From Novosphingobium resinovorum (lineage in GTDB: Bacteria; Pseudomonadota; Alphaproteobacteria; Sphingomonadales; Sphingomonadaceae), in NCBI RefSeq assembly GCF_027922145.1, contig NZ_BSFC01000043.1, forward strand, positions 124,001 to 188,000: a DNA stretch of 64,000 nucleotides, in the 5' to 3' direction. This document shows, one piece after another, positions 41,835 through 50,083 of the stretch. Each line of letters starts with the position of its first letter. Position 1 is the first letter of the stretch. The notes beneath the pieces are model-generated. The model did no database searches. It was not told the DNA's origin and saw only the letters and a program-made list of their open reading frames with translations. Position numbers and translations under genes: made by a program.

Positions 41835-44456
41835 ATGACCTCTGCTGTCTCGAAGTTCGTCCTCGGGTCGCACCGTACGGCAGTCGCATCCCGGAGAGCC
41901 TTGCTCTCCGGGATCGCGTTTTGTGCCGTGGCGACCGCTCCCGCCTTCGCAGCCCCGGCCGACAAGCCGTGGCTGGACGCCGCCCGCACGCCCGAACAGC
42001 GGGCGGAGCTGGTGGTCGCGGCGATGACGGACGACGAGAAGCTGAAGCTCCTTCAGGGCGATACCGAGCTTGATGCCAACGGCACCGGCGTCAACGCCTG
42101 CGTCGGCCACATCAGCGGCATCGCCCGCCTCGGCCTGCCGCGCCTGTGCATGGGCGATGGCCCGGCGGGCGTCGGCAACGGCATGAAGGGCGTGACGCAG
42201 TTCCCCGCCCCCGTCATGGGCGCGGCGACCTTCGACCGCGACCTGATGACCGCCTACGGCAAGGCGCTGGGCGCCGAGCACGCGGGCAAGGGGCGCAACG
42301 TGGTGCTCGCCCCCACCATCAACATCATCCGCACCCCCAAGTGGGGCCGCCTTGCCGAGACGCTGAGTGAGGACCCCTACCTGACCGCGCAACTGGGCAC
42401 CGCGATCACCGGCGGTATCCAGTCGCTCGGCCTGATCGCCACGCCCAAGCACTTCGCGGCGAACAACCAGGAATGGCTGCGTCTGGGCGACGGTCCCGCC
42501 TACGAGGCGGTGGACGCCATCGTCCCCGAGCGCGCGCTTCGCGAGATCTACTACCCCGGCTTCGAGGCGGTGGTGAAGCAGGGCAAGGCCGGCTCGATCA
42601 TGTGCGCGTACAACCGCGTCAACGGTGAGTACGCCTGCGAGAACCCCGGCACGCTGGGCAATCTCAAGCGCTGGGGCTTCGACGGGTTCGTCGTTGCCGA
42701 CTGGTACTTCGCCCACCGCTCCACCGCGCCCTCGGTGAAGGCGGGGCTGGACATTTCCATGCCCGGCGGCGTCAGCCCCTTCGGGTTCGCGGAGTTCTAC
42801 GGGGTCAAGGAACTGAAAGCCGCGCGGGCGAGCGGCGCCATCACGCAGGCCGACATCGACGGCATGGTGAAGCGCATCGTCACCCCGATGTTCCGCCTCG
42901 GCCTCGTCGATCATCCGATCGCGGCGGCCGACGCCAATGCGAACGTGCGCGATCCGGCGCACCTCGTTCTCTCGGAAAAGATCGCCGAGGAAGGCACCGT
43001 GTTGCTGCGCAACGAGCGCGGCGTACTGCCCCTGAAGGCGAAGACTATCGCCGTGATCGGCGACGATGCGGGCGCGAACGTCCAGACGTCCGAACGCTAC
43101 GGCGGTTTCGTGAAGACCGAGGACGTCGGCACGCTCAAGGCCCCGGTCGATGCGATCAAGGCGGCGCTCGGCGACAAGGCGAGCGTGACATATGCGCGCG
43201 GCACCCTTGGCATCGCGCCGCTGCCCGCCATGCCGGCCTCGGCCTTCGAGGGCCTGACGGCGCGTTACTACGCCTCGCCCGACTGGAAGGGCGAGCCGCT
43301 CGTCACCCGCAAGGAAGCGTCGATCGACTACGCCGAGGCCGGTCCCAAGGCGGGCGTGCAGGGCTTGCCCTCATTGTGGTCGGCGTGCTGGACGGCGGGC
43401 TTCGTGCCGCCGAAGACCGGCACTTATCGCTTCTCGCTCAACGGCGGCGGCGAGATCGCGCTGCTGATCGACGGCAAGCGCGTGGCCTACGTGCCCAAGC
43501 AGAGCTTCCGCCTTGCCACTCACGGCACCGTCTGGCTCGAAGCGGGCAAGCGCGTGGCGCTGCAGCTTGATTATTCCAACGCGCCGACGCTCTCGGCCAA
43601 CGAGTTGCGCCTCGGCTGGCAGGCGCCGGATTCGACGCTGATCGACGAGGCGGTCGCCGCCGCGAAGAAGGCGGAAGTGGCTGTGGTCTTCGTCGCCGAT
43701 CACGTTTCCGAAGGCGCGGATCGCACCGATCTCAAGCTGCCGGGCGATCAGGACGCGCTGGTCGAGGCGGTCGCTGCGGCCAACCCCAACACCGTCGTCG
43801 TGCTCCACACCGTCGGCCCGGTGCTGATGCCGTGGCGCGACAAGGTCGCGGGCATCCTCGCCGCCTGGTATCCGGGCGAGCAAGCGGCCGATTCCATCGC
43901 CGCGCTGCTGACCGGCAAGGCCAACCCCTCGGGCAAGCTGCCCGTTACCTTCCCGGCGGACGAGGTCAACGGCCCCGCCGACCAGCCCGCCCGCTACCCC
44001 GGCATCGGCACCACCGCGCGCTATGACGAAGGCATTCTCGTCGGCTACCGCTGGTACGACGCCAAGGGCATCGCGCCGCTCTATCCCTTCGGCCACGGTC
44101 TGTCCTACACCCGCTTCGCCTACAGCGGGCTGAAGCTGGCGAAATCGGGCGATGGTTGGTCGGTGCGTGCCACCGTGCGCAACACCGGCAAGGTCGCTGG
44201 CGACGAAGTGGCGCAGCTTTACGTCTCGATGCCCGCCGCCGCCAACGAACCGCCGCGGCATTTAAAGGGCTTCGCGCGCGTCTCGCTGCAGCCGGGCAAG
44301 TCGGCCACGGTCGAATTCCCGCTGGACCGCCGCGCGCTGTCCTACTGGGACGAGACCGCGCACGACTGGCAACTGGCCAAGGGCAGCTACCGCGTCCAGA
44401 TCGGTTCCAGCTCGCGCGACCTGCCGCTGGGCAAGGACTTCGATCCGGCGCGGTGA
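41835..44456 (+). CDS. Exported GH3 beta-glucosidase with PA14 insert
   Basis: An 873-aa glycoside hydrolase. A signal peptide with a long n-region precedes FAAPADKP. The GH3 N-terminal barrel has GLPRLCMGDGPAGVG near residue 105, NVVLAPTINIIRTPKWGR near 155, TPKHFAANNQEW near 205 and the nucleophile in DGFVVADWYF near 290. The second alpha/beta domain is interrupted by a PA14 module (LTARYYASPDWKGEP to LRLGWQAP, about 470-595), which shapes the substrate pocket, and includes SEGADRTDLKLPGDQDALV. A fibronectin-III-like domain with YPFGHGLSYTRFAYS ends it. It would release glucose from small glucosides in the periplasm. Two bases separate it from the receptor gene. Confidence 0.94.
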   Translation: MTSAVSKFVLGSHRTAVASRRALLSGIAFCAVATAPAFAAPADKPWLDAARTPEQRAELVVAAMTDDEKLKLLQGDTELDANGTGVNACVGHISGIARLGLPRLCMGDGPAGVGNGMKGVTQFPAPVMGAATFDRDLMTAYGKALGAEHAGKGRNVVLAPTINIIRTPKWGRLAETLSEDPYLTAQLGTAITGGIQSLGLIATPKHFAANNQEWLRLGDGPAYEAVDAIVPERALREIYYPGFEAVVKQGKAGSIMCAYNRVNGEYACENPGTLGNLKRWGFDGFVVADWYFAHRSTAPSVKAGLDISMPGGVSPFGFAEFYGVKELKAARASGAITQADIDGMVKRIVTPMFRLGLVDHPIAAADANANVRDPAHLVLSEKIAEEGTVLLRNERGVLPLKAKTIAVIGDDAGANVQTSERYGGFVKTEDVGTLKAPVDAIKAALGDKASVTYARGTLGIAPLPAMPASAFEGLTARYYASPDWKGEPLVTRKEASIDYAEAGPKAGVQGLPSLWSACWTAGFVPPKTGTYRFSLNGGGEIALLIDGKRVAYVPKQSFRLATHGTVWLEAGKRVALQLDYSNAPTLSANELRLGWQAPDSTLIDEAVAAAKKAEVAVVFVADHVSEGADRTDLKLPGDQDALVEAVAAANPNTVVVLHTVGPVLMPWRDKVAGILAAWYPGEQAADSIAALLTGKANPSGKLPVTFPADEVNGPADQPARYPGIGTTARYDEGILVGYRWYDAKGIAPLYPFGHGLSYTRFAYSGLKLAKSGDGWSVRATVRNTGKVAGDEVAQLYVSMPAAANEPPRHLKGFARVSLQPGKSATVEFPLDRRALSYWDETAHDWQLAKGSYRVQIGSSSRDLPLGKDFDPAR

Positions 44457-44473
44457 CCTGCTAGGGACTGGCT

Positions 44474-44558
44474 TCGTCATTGCGAGCGCAGCGAAGCAAT
44501 CCATAGCGGTGTAGTGCTGCCCTGGATTGCCGCGCCCCTTCGGGGCTCGCAATGACGA
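44474..44558. repeat. Palindromic dispersed repeat, copy 2
   Basis: About 85 bp bounded by TCGTCATTGCGAG and CTCGCAATGACGA, with AGCAATCCA and TGGATTGC arms inside. It fills the gap between the GH3 stop and the second LysR gene and may end or process the GH3 transcript. An in-frame ATG inside it is not used as the LysR start. Confidence 0.88.
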
Positions 44559-44587
44559 GCGGTGTGCGAGTCCCAAAGGAGTTCGAT

Positions 44588-45505
44588 TTGTCCGAAGCCG
44601 GAATGCGATACCTGCTGGAAGCGCTCAGCGCCGGATCGATGCGCGCGGCGGGGGATAGGCTCAACGTCGCGCCGTCCTCGATCAGCCGCCAGATCGCGCA
44701 GCTGGAGAGCCAGTACGGCCTCGCCCTGATAGAGAAGGGGCGGCGCGGCGTGCGACTGACCCATGCGGGCGAGATCGTGATCGCCCACTACCGCAACCAG
44801 TTGGCCGACCGCGAGGCGCTGCGTGCCAAGCTGGAGGAACTGCGCTCGGTCCGGACGGGCCAAGTGACTGCGGCGATCGGCGACGGCTTCGCGGGGCAGA
44901 GCTTTACCTCGATCGTCAGCCAGTTCTCGCAGGCGAACCCGCTGATCCGGCTGGAGATCCTCACCGGCTCCACAACCGAGATCCTGCGCATGATCGCGGA
45001 TGACGAGGCGCATTTCGGCCTCGTCTTCTCGACCCCGAACGACATGAAGATCCACGTCCGCTCGGTGATTGCGCAGCCACTGATGGCGATCATGCTGCCG
45101 GACAACCCGCTGGCCGCACAGCCGAGCGTCACCATTGCCCAATTGGCGCAAGTGCCGCTGGTGCTGCCGCCCGCCCACTTCCGCATCCGCCAGATCCTGA
45201 GCGCGGCCGAGGCCAATTCGAAGACCTATTTCCAGCCCGCGATCACCTCCAACTCGATCCACGTCATGCAGGACATGGTGCGCGCCGGGATCGCCGTTGC
45301 CATCCTGCCGCAGATTTCCGTATGGTCCGAACTTACCGAGGGCGCGATGGTCAGCGTGCCGATTGCCGACGACAGCATCGAGGAAACCACCACCAGCCTC
45401 GTCCTGCGCTCCGGCCGCCAGCTGGAAGGCGCCCCGCTGCGTCTGCTCAAGCGTATCGAGGCGCAGCTGCGGCAGTGGAACCGGCCGGTGGGGCGGGAAC
45501 GGTGA
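44588..45505 (+). CDS. LysR-family regulator, paralogue 2 of the catabolic island
   Basis: A 305-aa LysR regulator. TTG at 44588 is taken as start because AAAGGAG lies 5 nt upstream and the protein then aligns with the paralogue at 35533 (LSEAGMRYLLEALSAGSM); an upstream ATG lies within a dispersed repeat, and ATG 44603 is the alternative. HTH: AGDRLNVAPSSISRQIAQLESQYG, then LIEKGRRGVRLTHAG; later GSTTEILRMIADDEAHFGLVF, FRIRQILSAAEANSKTYFQP and GRQLEGAPLRLL. It stands directly before the DUF3311/SSS operon, whose promoter has three GCAACRT half-sites, and is my first candidate for the island's activator. Confidence 0.9.
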   Translation: MSEAGMRYLLEALSAGSMRAAGDRLNVAPSSISRQIAQLESQYGLALIEKGRRGVRLTHAGEIVIAHYRNQLADREALRAKLEELRSVRTGQVTAAIGDGFAGQSFTSIVSQFSQANPLIRLEILTGSTTEILRMIADDEAHFGLVFSTPNDMKIHVRSVIAQPLMAIMLPDNPLAAQPSVTIAQLAQVPLVLPPAHFRIRQILSAAEANSKTYFQPAITSNSIHVMQDMVRAGIAVAILPQISVWSELTEGAMVSVPIADDSIEETTTSLVLRSGRQLEGAPLRLLKRIEAQLRQWNRPVGRER

Positions 45506-45523
45506 TGTCAGGTTACCTTCGGA

Positions 45524-45599
45524 TCGTCATCACGAGCGCAGCGAAGCAATCCAGGGCAGTAGATCGCCCTGGAGTGCTTCGCTACGCTCGCAATGACGA
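45524..45599. repeat. Palindromic dispersed repeat, copy 3
   Basis: About 76 bp, TCGTCAT ... ATGACGA ends with GAGCGCAGCGAAGCAATCCAGG paired against a slightly decayed right arm (GGAGTGCTTCGCTACGCTC). It follows the LysR stop by 19 bp. Confidence 0.87.
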
Positions 45600-45627
45600 G
45601 ATGGGTGGAAGGTAATCATACGGGTCG

Positions 45628-45710
45628 GCGTTTCGTTTTTCGCAACGTTTCGAGCATTGATTCGTCATTGAATGCAACGTTGACGGCGTCCACGCTGCTC
45701 ATTGCAACAT
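45628..45710 (+). promoter_or_regulatory. LysR-type operator region, DUF3311/SSS operon
   Basis: GCGTTTC-N7-GCAACGT (45628-45648) keeps T-N11-A with a five-of-seven left arm. A CATTG starts at 45666, again 18 nt past the right arm. Two further half-sites, GCAACGT at 45674 and GCAACAT at 45704, follow at spacings of 32 and 30 bp, about three helical turns, as expected for a LysR protein gripping several sites. Confidence 0.6.
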
Positions 45711-45722
45711 CCGAGAGCACTG

Positions 45723-45956
45723 ATGACTGACCCGACCGACGACCCCGAAGACACCGGCCTGTCGCGCGCCGACCTGCTGCTGTTGCTGCCGTTCGTGTGG
45801 CAACTGGGCTTCGCGCCATGGGCCAACGGCGTCGAGTGGGCACCGCTGGGCCTGCCGTTCGGGATGGTCTGGCAGATGGCGGGCATCCTCTTCGCCACCG
45901 CCGTTCTGGGCCTGCGCTTCATGCTCGACACGCGCAACAGGAAGGGCGGGGCATGA
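45723..45956 (+). CDS. DUF3311 small membrane protein, SSS partner
   Basis: A 77-aa protein with two membrane helices (LLLLLPFVWQLGFAPW and GMVWQMAGILFATAVLGL) separated by the GLPF turn that marks DUF3311. ATG at 45723 begins MTDPTDDPED. Its stop overlaps the SSS symporter start (ATGA). DUF3311 proteins almost always sit directly before a sodium:solute symporter gene and are thought to be its small subunit. Confidence 0.85.
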   Translation: MTDPTDDPEDTGLSRADLLLLLPFVWQLGFAPWANGVEWAPLGLPFGMVWQMAGILFATAVLGLRFMLDTRNRKGGA

Positions 45957-47407
45957 TCCTCTCGCTCATCCTGCTGATCGTGTGCGGCACCGTCGCCGGA
46001 TCGATGCTCTATGGCCGCCGCAAGCAGAAGCGCGCGCAGACCATGGAGGAATGGGCGCTTGGTGGCCGCAAGCTGGGTACGCTGGTGTTCTGGTTCCTCA
46101 ACGCCGGTGAGATCTACACGACCTTCGCCGTGCTCGGTATTTCGGGCTTTGCCTGGGCCTATGGCGCGCCTGCCTATCTGGCGTTCTGCTCGGTCTCGCT
46201 GTCGGCGGCGCTGGGCTATTGGCTGACGCCGATGATCCATGCCTATGGGCGGCGCCACGGCCTTGTCACGCAGGCGGACTTCTTCGCGCACCGCTATCAG
46301 GCGCGCTGGCTGGGCGTCTGCGTGGCGGCGGCGGGGCTGATCGCGCTGGTGGTCTACGTGCAGATCCAGGTCACCGCGCTGACTCTGGTGGTGCGCCTCG
46401 CCGCAGGGCCGTGGGTGAGCCAGGGCGCGGCGGCGGGCTTTTCGGTCGTGCTGATGCTGCTCTTCGTGTTCCTCGCGGGCCTGCGCTCCGCCGCCTTCGC
46501 CGCGGGCGTGAAGGACGTGCTGATGCTGATCGTGGTGATCGTGCTGGCCTGGACCGTCGCGAACGTGGTGGGCGAGGCTTCGGTGCTCGACGTCTTCCGC
46601 ACCGTCGGCGAGCGTTTCCCGCAGGCCACCCGCTTCCCCGGTCTCAAGCCCGAACTCGGCCTCGACGTGACCTGGCTGGTGACCTCGGCGATCAACGTGG
46701 CGCTGGGGACGTACATCTTCCCGCACATGTTCCAGCTGTGCTACTCGGCCGACAGCGGCACGACGATCCGGCGCAACGCGGTGTTCCAGCCGATCTACTC
46801 GCTCTCGTATTTCTTCATCATCCTGCTCGGCTTCGCGGCGCTGCTGGCCGGGACCAAGGCCCCCGGCGGCGACCCCAATGCGCTGCTGCTGGCCTTCGTG
46901 GAGCAGCGCTATCCGGCGTGGATGCTCGGCGTGCTGGCGGGGACGGCCTCGCTGCTGGCGCTTGTGCCCGGCTCGGTGCTGCTGCTGACCTGCGGGTCGA
47001 TCTTTGGCCGCAACATCGTGCGCCCGCTGGTGCCGACCATAGACGACCGCACCGAACTGCTGGTCTCGCGCCTCGCCATGGTCGTGTTCGCCGCGATCGC
47101 GCTTTACCTGACTTTGGGTGCGAGCGGCTCGCTGGTCGAGATCGGCCTGTCCGCCTATGCAGCGATCGGTATGCTGGCGCCGGGCGTCTACTGCGCCTTC
47201 CTGCTGCGCCGCACGAGCGCCGCCGCCGTCCTGTGCGGATTGCTGACGGGCTATGCGGTACTCTGGGTGCCCGCGCTGTCGAGCCTTGCCGCCGCATGGT
47301 TCCCGCACTGGGAGATCGGCCTCGTCGCGCTGGTCGCCAATGCCGCGGTCACCGTGGGCCTGTCTCTGGCAAGCCCGCGCAAGGTGCTCGTCGCTCAACC
47401 CGCCTGA
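45953..47407 (+). CDS. Sodium:solute symporter (SSS family)
   Basis: A 484-aa inner-membrane transporter with about thirteen helices, Na+-driven. SSS wording: WALGGRKLGTLVFWFLNAGEIYTTFAVLG near residue 30, YGRRHGLVTQADFFAHRYQ near 100, FVFLAGLRSAAFAAGVKDVLML near 175, TYIFPHMFQLCYSADSGTTIRRNAVFQP near 255. It is coupled to DUF3311 and precedes the DapA-like/dehydrogenase operon with its own LysR-type promoter between. Related carriers take proline, pantothenate, carboxylates or sugars; an amino- or carboxylic-acid intermediate would fit the neighbours. Confidence 0.9.
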   Translation: MILSLILLIVCGTVAGSMLYGRRKQKRAQTMEEWALGGRKLGTLVFWFLNAGEIYTTFAVLGISGFAWAYGAPAYLAFCSVSLSAALGYWLTPMIHAYGRRHGLVTQADFFAHRYQARWLGVCVAAAGLIALVVYVQIQVTALTLVVRLAAGPWVSQGAAAGFSVVLMLLFVFLAGLRSAAFAAGVKDVLMLIVVIVLAWTVANVVGEASVLDVFRTVGERFPQATRFPGLKPELGLDVTWLVTSAINVALGTYIFPHMFQLCYSADSGTTIRRNAVFQPIYSLSYFFIILLGFAALLAGTKAPGGDPNALLLAFVEQRYPAWMLGVLAGTASLLALVPGSVLLLTCGSIFGRNIVRPLVPTIDDRTELLVSRLAMVVFAAIALYLTLGASGSLVEIGLSAYAAIGMLAPGVYCAFLLRRTSAAAVLCGLLTGYAVLWVPALSSLAAAWFPHWEIGLVALVANAAVTVGLSLASPRKVLVAQPA

Positions 47408-47432
47408 CGACAGGCGACTGAGGCGCAAGACA

Positions 47433-47464
47433 ACGCCGCGTCCGGTTCCGACCGGGCGCGGCGT
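47433..47464 (+). terminator. Hairpin after the symporter gene
   Basis: ACGCCGCGTCCGGT (47433-47446) and ACCGGGCGCGGCGT (47451-47464) form a 14-bp stem with one wobble and a TCCG loop, followed by CTTCGT. A weak T-run makes termination probable rather than certain. Confidence 0.65.
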
Positions 47465-47486
47465 CTTCGTGTCCGGGCCATGTCCG

Positions 47487-47507
47487 ACGTTGCAGCCAGC
47501 GCAACGT
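47487..47507 (+). promoter_or_regulatory. LysR-type operator, DapA-like 2 operon
   Basis: ACGTTGC-N7-GCAACGT is a perfect 7-bp inverted repeat with T-N11-A. TTTCGCC follows and CATTG starts at 47525, 18 nt past the arm; TTGTTG there is the likely -35, putting the box centre near -65. It is the strongest copy in the window, 128 nt before the ATG at 47635. Confidence 0.78.
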
Positions 47508-47634
47508 TTTCGCCCGATGCGCGCCATTGTTGGAAAACAACCCCGCTGGCATCGATCGTCTGAAGGCAGAGAGCGGGACAAAGATCGCGCCGCTGCAGCA
47601 GGAATTTCCGCAGGTCAGGAACAAGGACGAAGCA

Positions 47635-48561
47635 ATGACGGTCAGCAAGCGGTCACGGGTGAACTGGCAGGGCTATATTCCCGCCATCACGACCCCCTTC
47701 ATCGACGAGGACACGCTCGACGAAAAGGGCCTCGGCCTGCTGCTGGAGTGGCTCGTCGATCAGGGCATGCACGGCCTTGTGCTCGCCGGAACCACCGGCG
47801 AATGGACCAGCATGCGCCCCGACGAGCGCAAGCGCCTGTTCGCGCTGGCGGGTGCCCAGATGGCGAAGAAGGTGCCGCTCATCGCGGGCTGCTCCAGCTT
47901 CACCGCGCGCGAGACGATTGCTTATGCGCAGGCCGCCGCAGAGGCCGGTTTCGAGGGCGTGCTGATCACCCCGCCGCCTTACGTGCGTCCGCTACCGAAC
48001 GAGATCGTGGCGTTCTACGAGGAAGTCGGCGCCGCCATCGACCTGCCGATCTGCGTCTACAACTGGCCTCCGGGCACCGGCATCGACATGCCGCTGGAGA
48101 CGCTGCGCCGCCTTGCCGACATCGACGCGATCGTCGCCATCAAGCAGTCCACCCCGCGCTTCACGCACTTCATGGACACCGTCTTCGCGCTGGGCGAGCA
48201 GGTCCGCGTATTCGGCTACCCGATGGACGAACTGGGCCTGACGATGCTGCGCGTCCACGGCGGCGATGGCACGATGGGCGCGGGTGGCGTGCTCGGCCGC
48301 AACCAGACCGGCTTCTACGACAAGCTGTGGGCCGGCGACATCGAGGGTGCGCGTGAATGCGGGCGCAAGGACCGGGTGCTGATGGAGGAATGGTATACGC
48401 CGGACCTCGTCGGCCGCTTCGGTTCCGGCCCGGCGATCCTCAAGGCCGCGCTCGATACTATGGGCCTGCCCGGCGGTCCGGTGCGCAAGCCGCTGATCGG
48501 CGTCACCGGCAAGGACCGCGAAAGCATTGCCGAGACGCTGCGAAAGCTCGATATGCTCTGA
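47635..48561 (+). CDS. DapA-family class I aldolase/dehydratase, paralogue 2
   Basis: A 308-aa lyase of the DapA/N-acetylneuraminate lyase superfamily, starting at MTVSKRSRVNWQGYIPAITTPF with AAGGA upstream. GTTGEW near residue 50, VYNWPPGTGIDM near 140 (catalytic Tyr) and VAIKQSTPRF near 167 (Schiff-base Lys). As in the paralogue at 20840 the Arg of the DapA YNxPxR motif is Gly, so the substrate carboxylate must be held differently. It heads an operon with a three-part FAD/2Fe-2S dehydrogenase, which resembles hydroxyproline-type pathways where such a lyase deaminates a cyclic imine made by the dehydrogenase. Not lysine biosynthesis. Confidence 0.87.
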   Translation: MTVSKRSRVNWQGYIPAITTPFIDEDTLDEKGLGLLLEWLVDQGMHGLVLAGTTGEWTSMRPDERKRLFALAGAQMAKKVPLIAGCSSFTARETIAYAQAAAEAGFEGVLITPPPYVRPLPNEIVAFYEEVGAAIDLPICVYNWPPGTGIDMPLETLRRLADIDAIVAIKQSTPRFTHFMDTVFALGEQVRVFGYPMDELGLTMLRVHGGDGTMGAGGVLGRNQTGFYDKLWAGDIEGARECGRKDRVLMEEWYTPDLVGRFGSGPAILKAALDTMGLPGGPVRKPLIGVTGKDRESIAETLRKLDML

Positions 48562-48563
48562 CC

Positions 48564-49778
48564 ATGAGCATGCCGACGACGACCCACTGCGATATCCTGA
48601 TCGTCGGCGGCGGACTCGTCGGCTGCGCTACGGCCTGGCACCTTTCCCGCTTGGGATTCAAGGCCTTGCTGGCTGAGCGGGGGCACCTCAATTCGGGTGC
48701 CTCCGGGCAGAACGCGGGCTCGCTGCACTTCCAGATCGAGCGGCGCTTCCTCGAACAGGGCGAGAAGGCCGCCGCCGACGGCGCGCGCATCGTCTCGCTC
48801 AACCGCCTCGCGATCGAGGAGTGGAAGGGCATCGAGAACATGCTCGGCCGCCCCCTCGACGTCGCCATGCACGGCGGGCTGATGGTGGCCGAGACCGAGG
48901 CGGAGATGGACCTCCTCGCCTTCAAGGTGGCCCGCGAGAACGAACTGGGGCTGCAAACACGGGTACTCAGCGGCACCCAACTGCACCATAAGGCCTCCGC
49001 ACTGTCCCCCAACCTTGCCGGAGCCGCCTGGCTGGAGGACGAAGGCCATGCCAACCCGCGCACCCTCGTCGATGCCTTCGCCGATGGCGCGCGGGGGCAG
49101 GGGGCGGTGGTGCAGACGGGCACCGCGCTTGCCGGACTCTCGATGCAGCGCGACCGGACCTACCGTGCCACGCTGCACGGACCCGACGGCGAGATCACGG
49201 TGAACACGCCGCGCGTGCTGCTGGCGGCGGGGCATTGGGTGCCGCGCCTTGCCGGGCTGCTGGGCCTCAACGTGCCGCTCTATCCTGCGCCGCTGATGAT
49301 GAGCGTGACCGACCGCACCGAGCCGGTGCTGCCCTTCCTCATCCAGCACGTCGGGCGGCGGCTGTCGATGAAGCAGACCGAGGACGGCAACTTGCTGATC
49401 GGCGGCGGCTGGCCCTCACGCCTTGCGAAGCGCGCCGACGGCACCCCTGATCTCGACCGCCCCGCGATCGTCGAGCCTGCCAACTTGCGCGCCAACCTGG
49501 ACGTCGGCGCGCGGGTCATGCCGGGGCTGGCCGAGCGCTCCTTGCTGCGGACATGGACCGGCACCACCTGCATTTCCGCCGACCAGCTTCCGATCGTCGG
49601 TGAGGTTGCCGCCGCGCCGGGGCTGTTCGTCGCGGCGGGCGGATCGCTGTTCACGCTTGGCCCGGTGCTGGCGCGGCTGCTCGCGCGCACGATCGCGGAA
49701 GGCGCCGCGCCGGAGGAACTGACGATGTTCACGCCGCGCCGCTTCGCACACCTCGATGCCTTCGCGGTGCTTCCATGA
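48564..49778 (+). CDS. DAO-family FAD oxidoreductase (amine dehydrogenase catalytic subunit)
   Basis: A 404-aa flavoprotein of the glycine/D-amino-acid oxidase fold. ATG at 48564, 2 bp after the lyase stop. FAD site CDILIVGGGLVGCATAWHLS at the N-terminus, SGASGQNAGSLHFQ near residue 45, VLLAAGHWVPRLAGLLG near 220 and C-terminal GLFVAAGGSLFTLGPVLARLLAR. It resembles the beta subunits of opine oxidase, D-hydroxyproline dehydrogenase and HcnC, which oxidise a secondary amine or amino acid to an imine. The two genes downstream are its 2Fe-2S and second FAD subunits, each coupled by a 4-nt overlap. Confidence 0.9.
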   Translation: MSMPTTTHCDILIVGGGLVGCATAWHLSRLGFKALLAERGHLNSGASGQNAGSLHFQIERRFLEQGEKAAADGARIVSLNRLAIEEWKGIENMLGRPLDVAMHGGLMVAETEAEMDLLAFKVARENELGLQTRVLSGTQLHHKASALSPNLAGAAWLEDEGHANPRTLVDAFADGARGQGAVVQTGTALAGLSMQRDRTYRATLHGPDGEITVNTPRVLLAAGHWVPRLAGLLGLNVPLYPAPLMMSVTDRTEPVLPFLIQHVGRRLSMKQTEDGNLLIGGGWPSRLAKRADGTPDLDRPAIVEPANLRANLDVGARVMPGLAERSLLRTWTGTTCISADQLPIVGEVAAAPGLFVAAGGSLFTLGPVLARLLARTIAEGAAPEELTMFTPRRFAHLDAFAVLP

Positions 49779-50083
49779 AAGAGGCTGGCGTGAAGCGCGT
49801 CGAACAGGGCGTCACCCGGCCCGCGCCGGTCGCGGTGGAACTCGACGGCGCGCCGGTCATGGCACATCCCGGCGAGACGGTGGCCGTCGCCGTGCTCTCG
49901 ACCGCGCCGCGCTTTCGTGACGACCGTTCGGGACAGGCGCGGGGGATGTTCTGCAACATGGGCACCTGTAGTGAATGCACCGTCTGGGTCGCGCGCGGGG
50001 ATGCGCCATGGCGGCGCCTGCGCGGCTGCCTCGTGCCCGTAGAGCCGGGCCTGCGCATCCGCACCGAAAGGCCGGAAGCATGA
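49775..50083 (+). CDS. Small 2Fe-2S subunit of the amine dehydrogenase
   Basis: A 102-aa ferredoxin-like protein. The cysteines are spaced C-x4-C-x2-C-x16-C (FCNMGTCSECTVWV ... LRGC), the ligand set of plant-type 2Fe-2S domains in HcnA and opine or hydroxyproline dehydrogenase gamma subunits. ATGA overlaps at both ends tie it to the flanking FAD genes. It would pass electrons between the two flavin subunits. Confidence 0.9.
   Translation: MKEAGVKRVEQGVTRPAPVAVELDGAPVMAHPGETVAVAVLSTAPRFRDDRSGQARGMFCNMGTCSECTVWVARGDAPWRRLRGCLVPVEPGLRIRTERPEA

Noticed and set aside
44552..44590. ATG at 44552 as start of the second island LysR gene
   Set aside because: It lies inside the dispersed palindromic repeat, has no ribosome site, and would add residues absent from the paralogue; TTG at 44588 has AAAGGAG.
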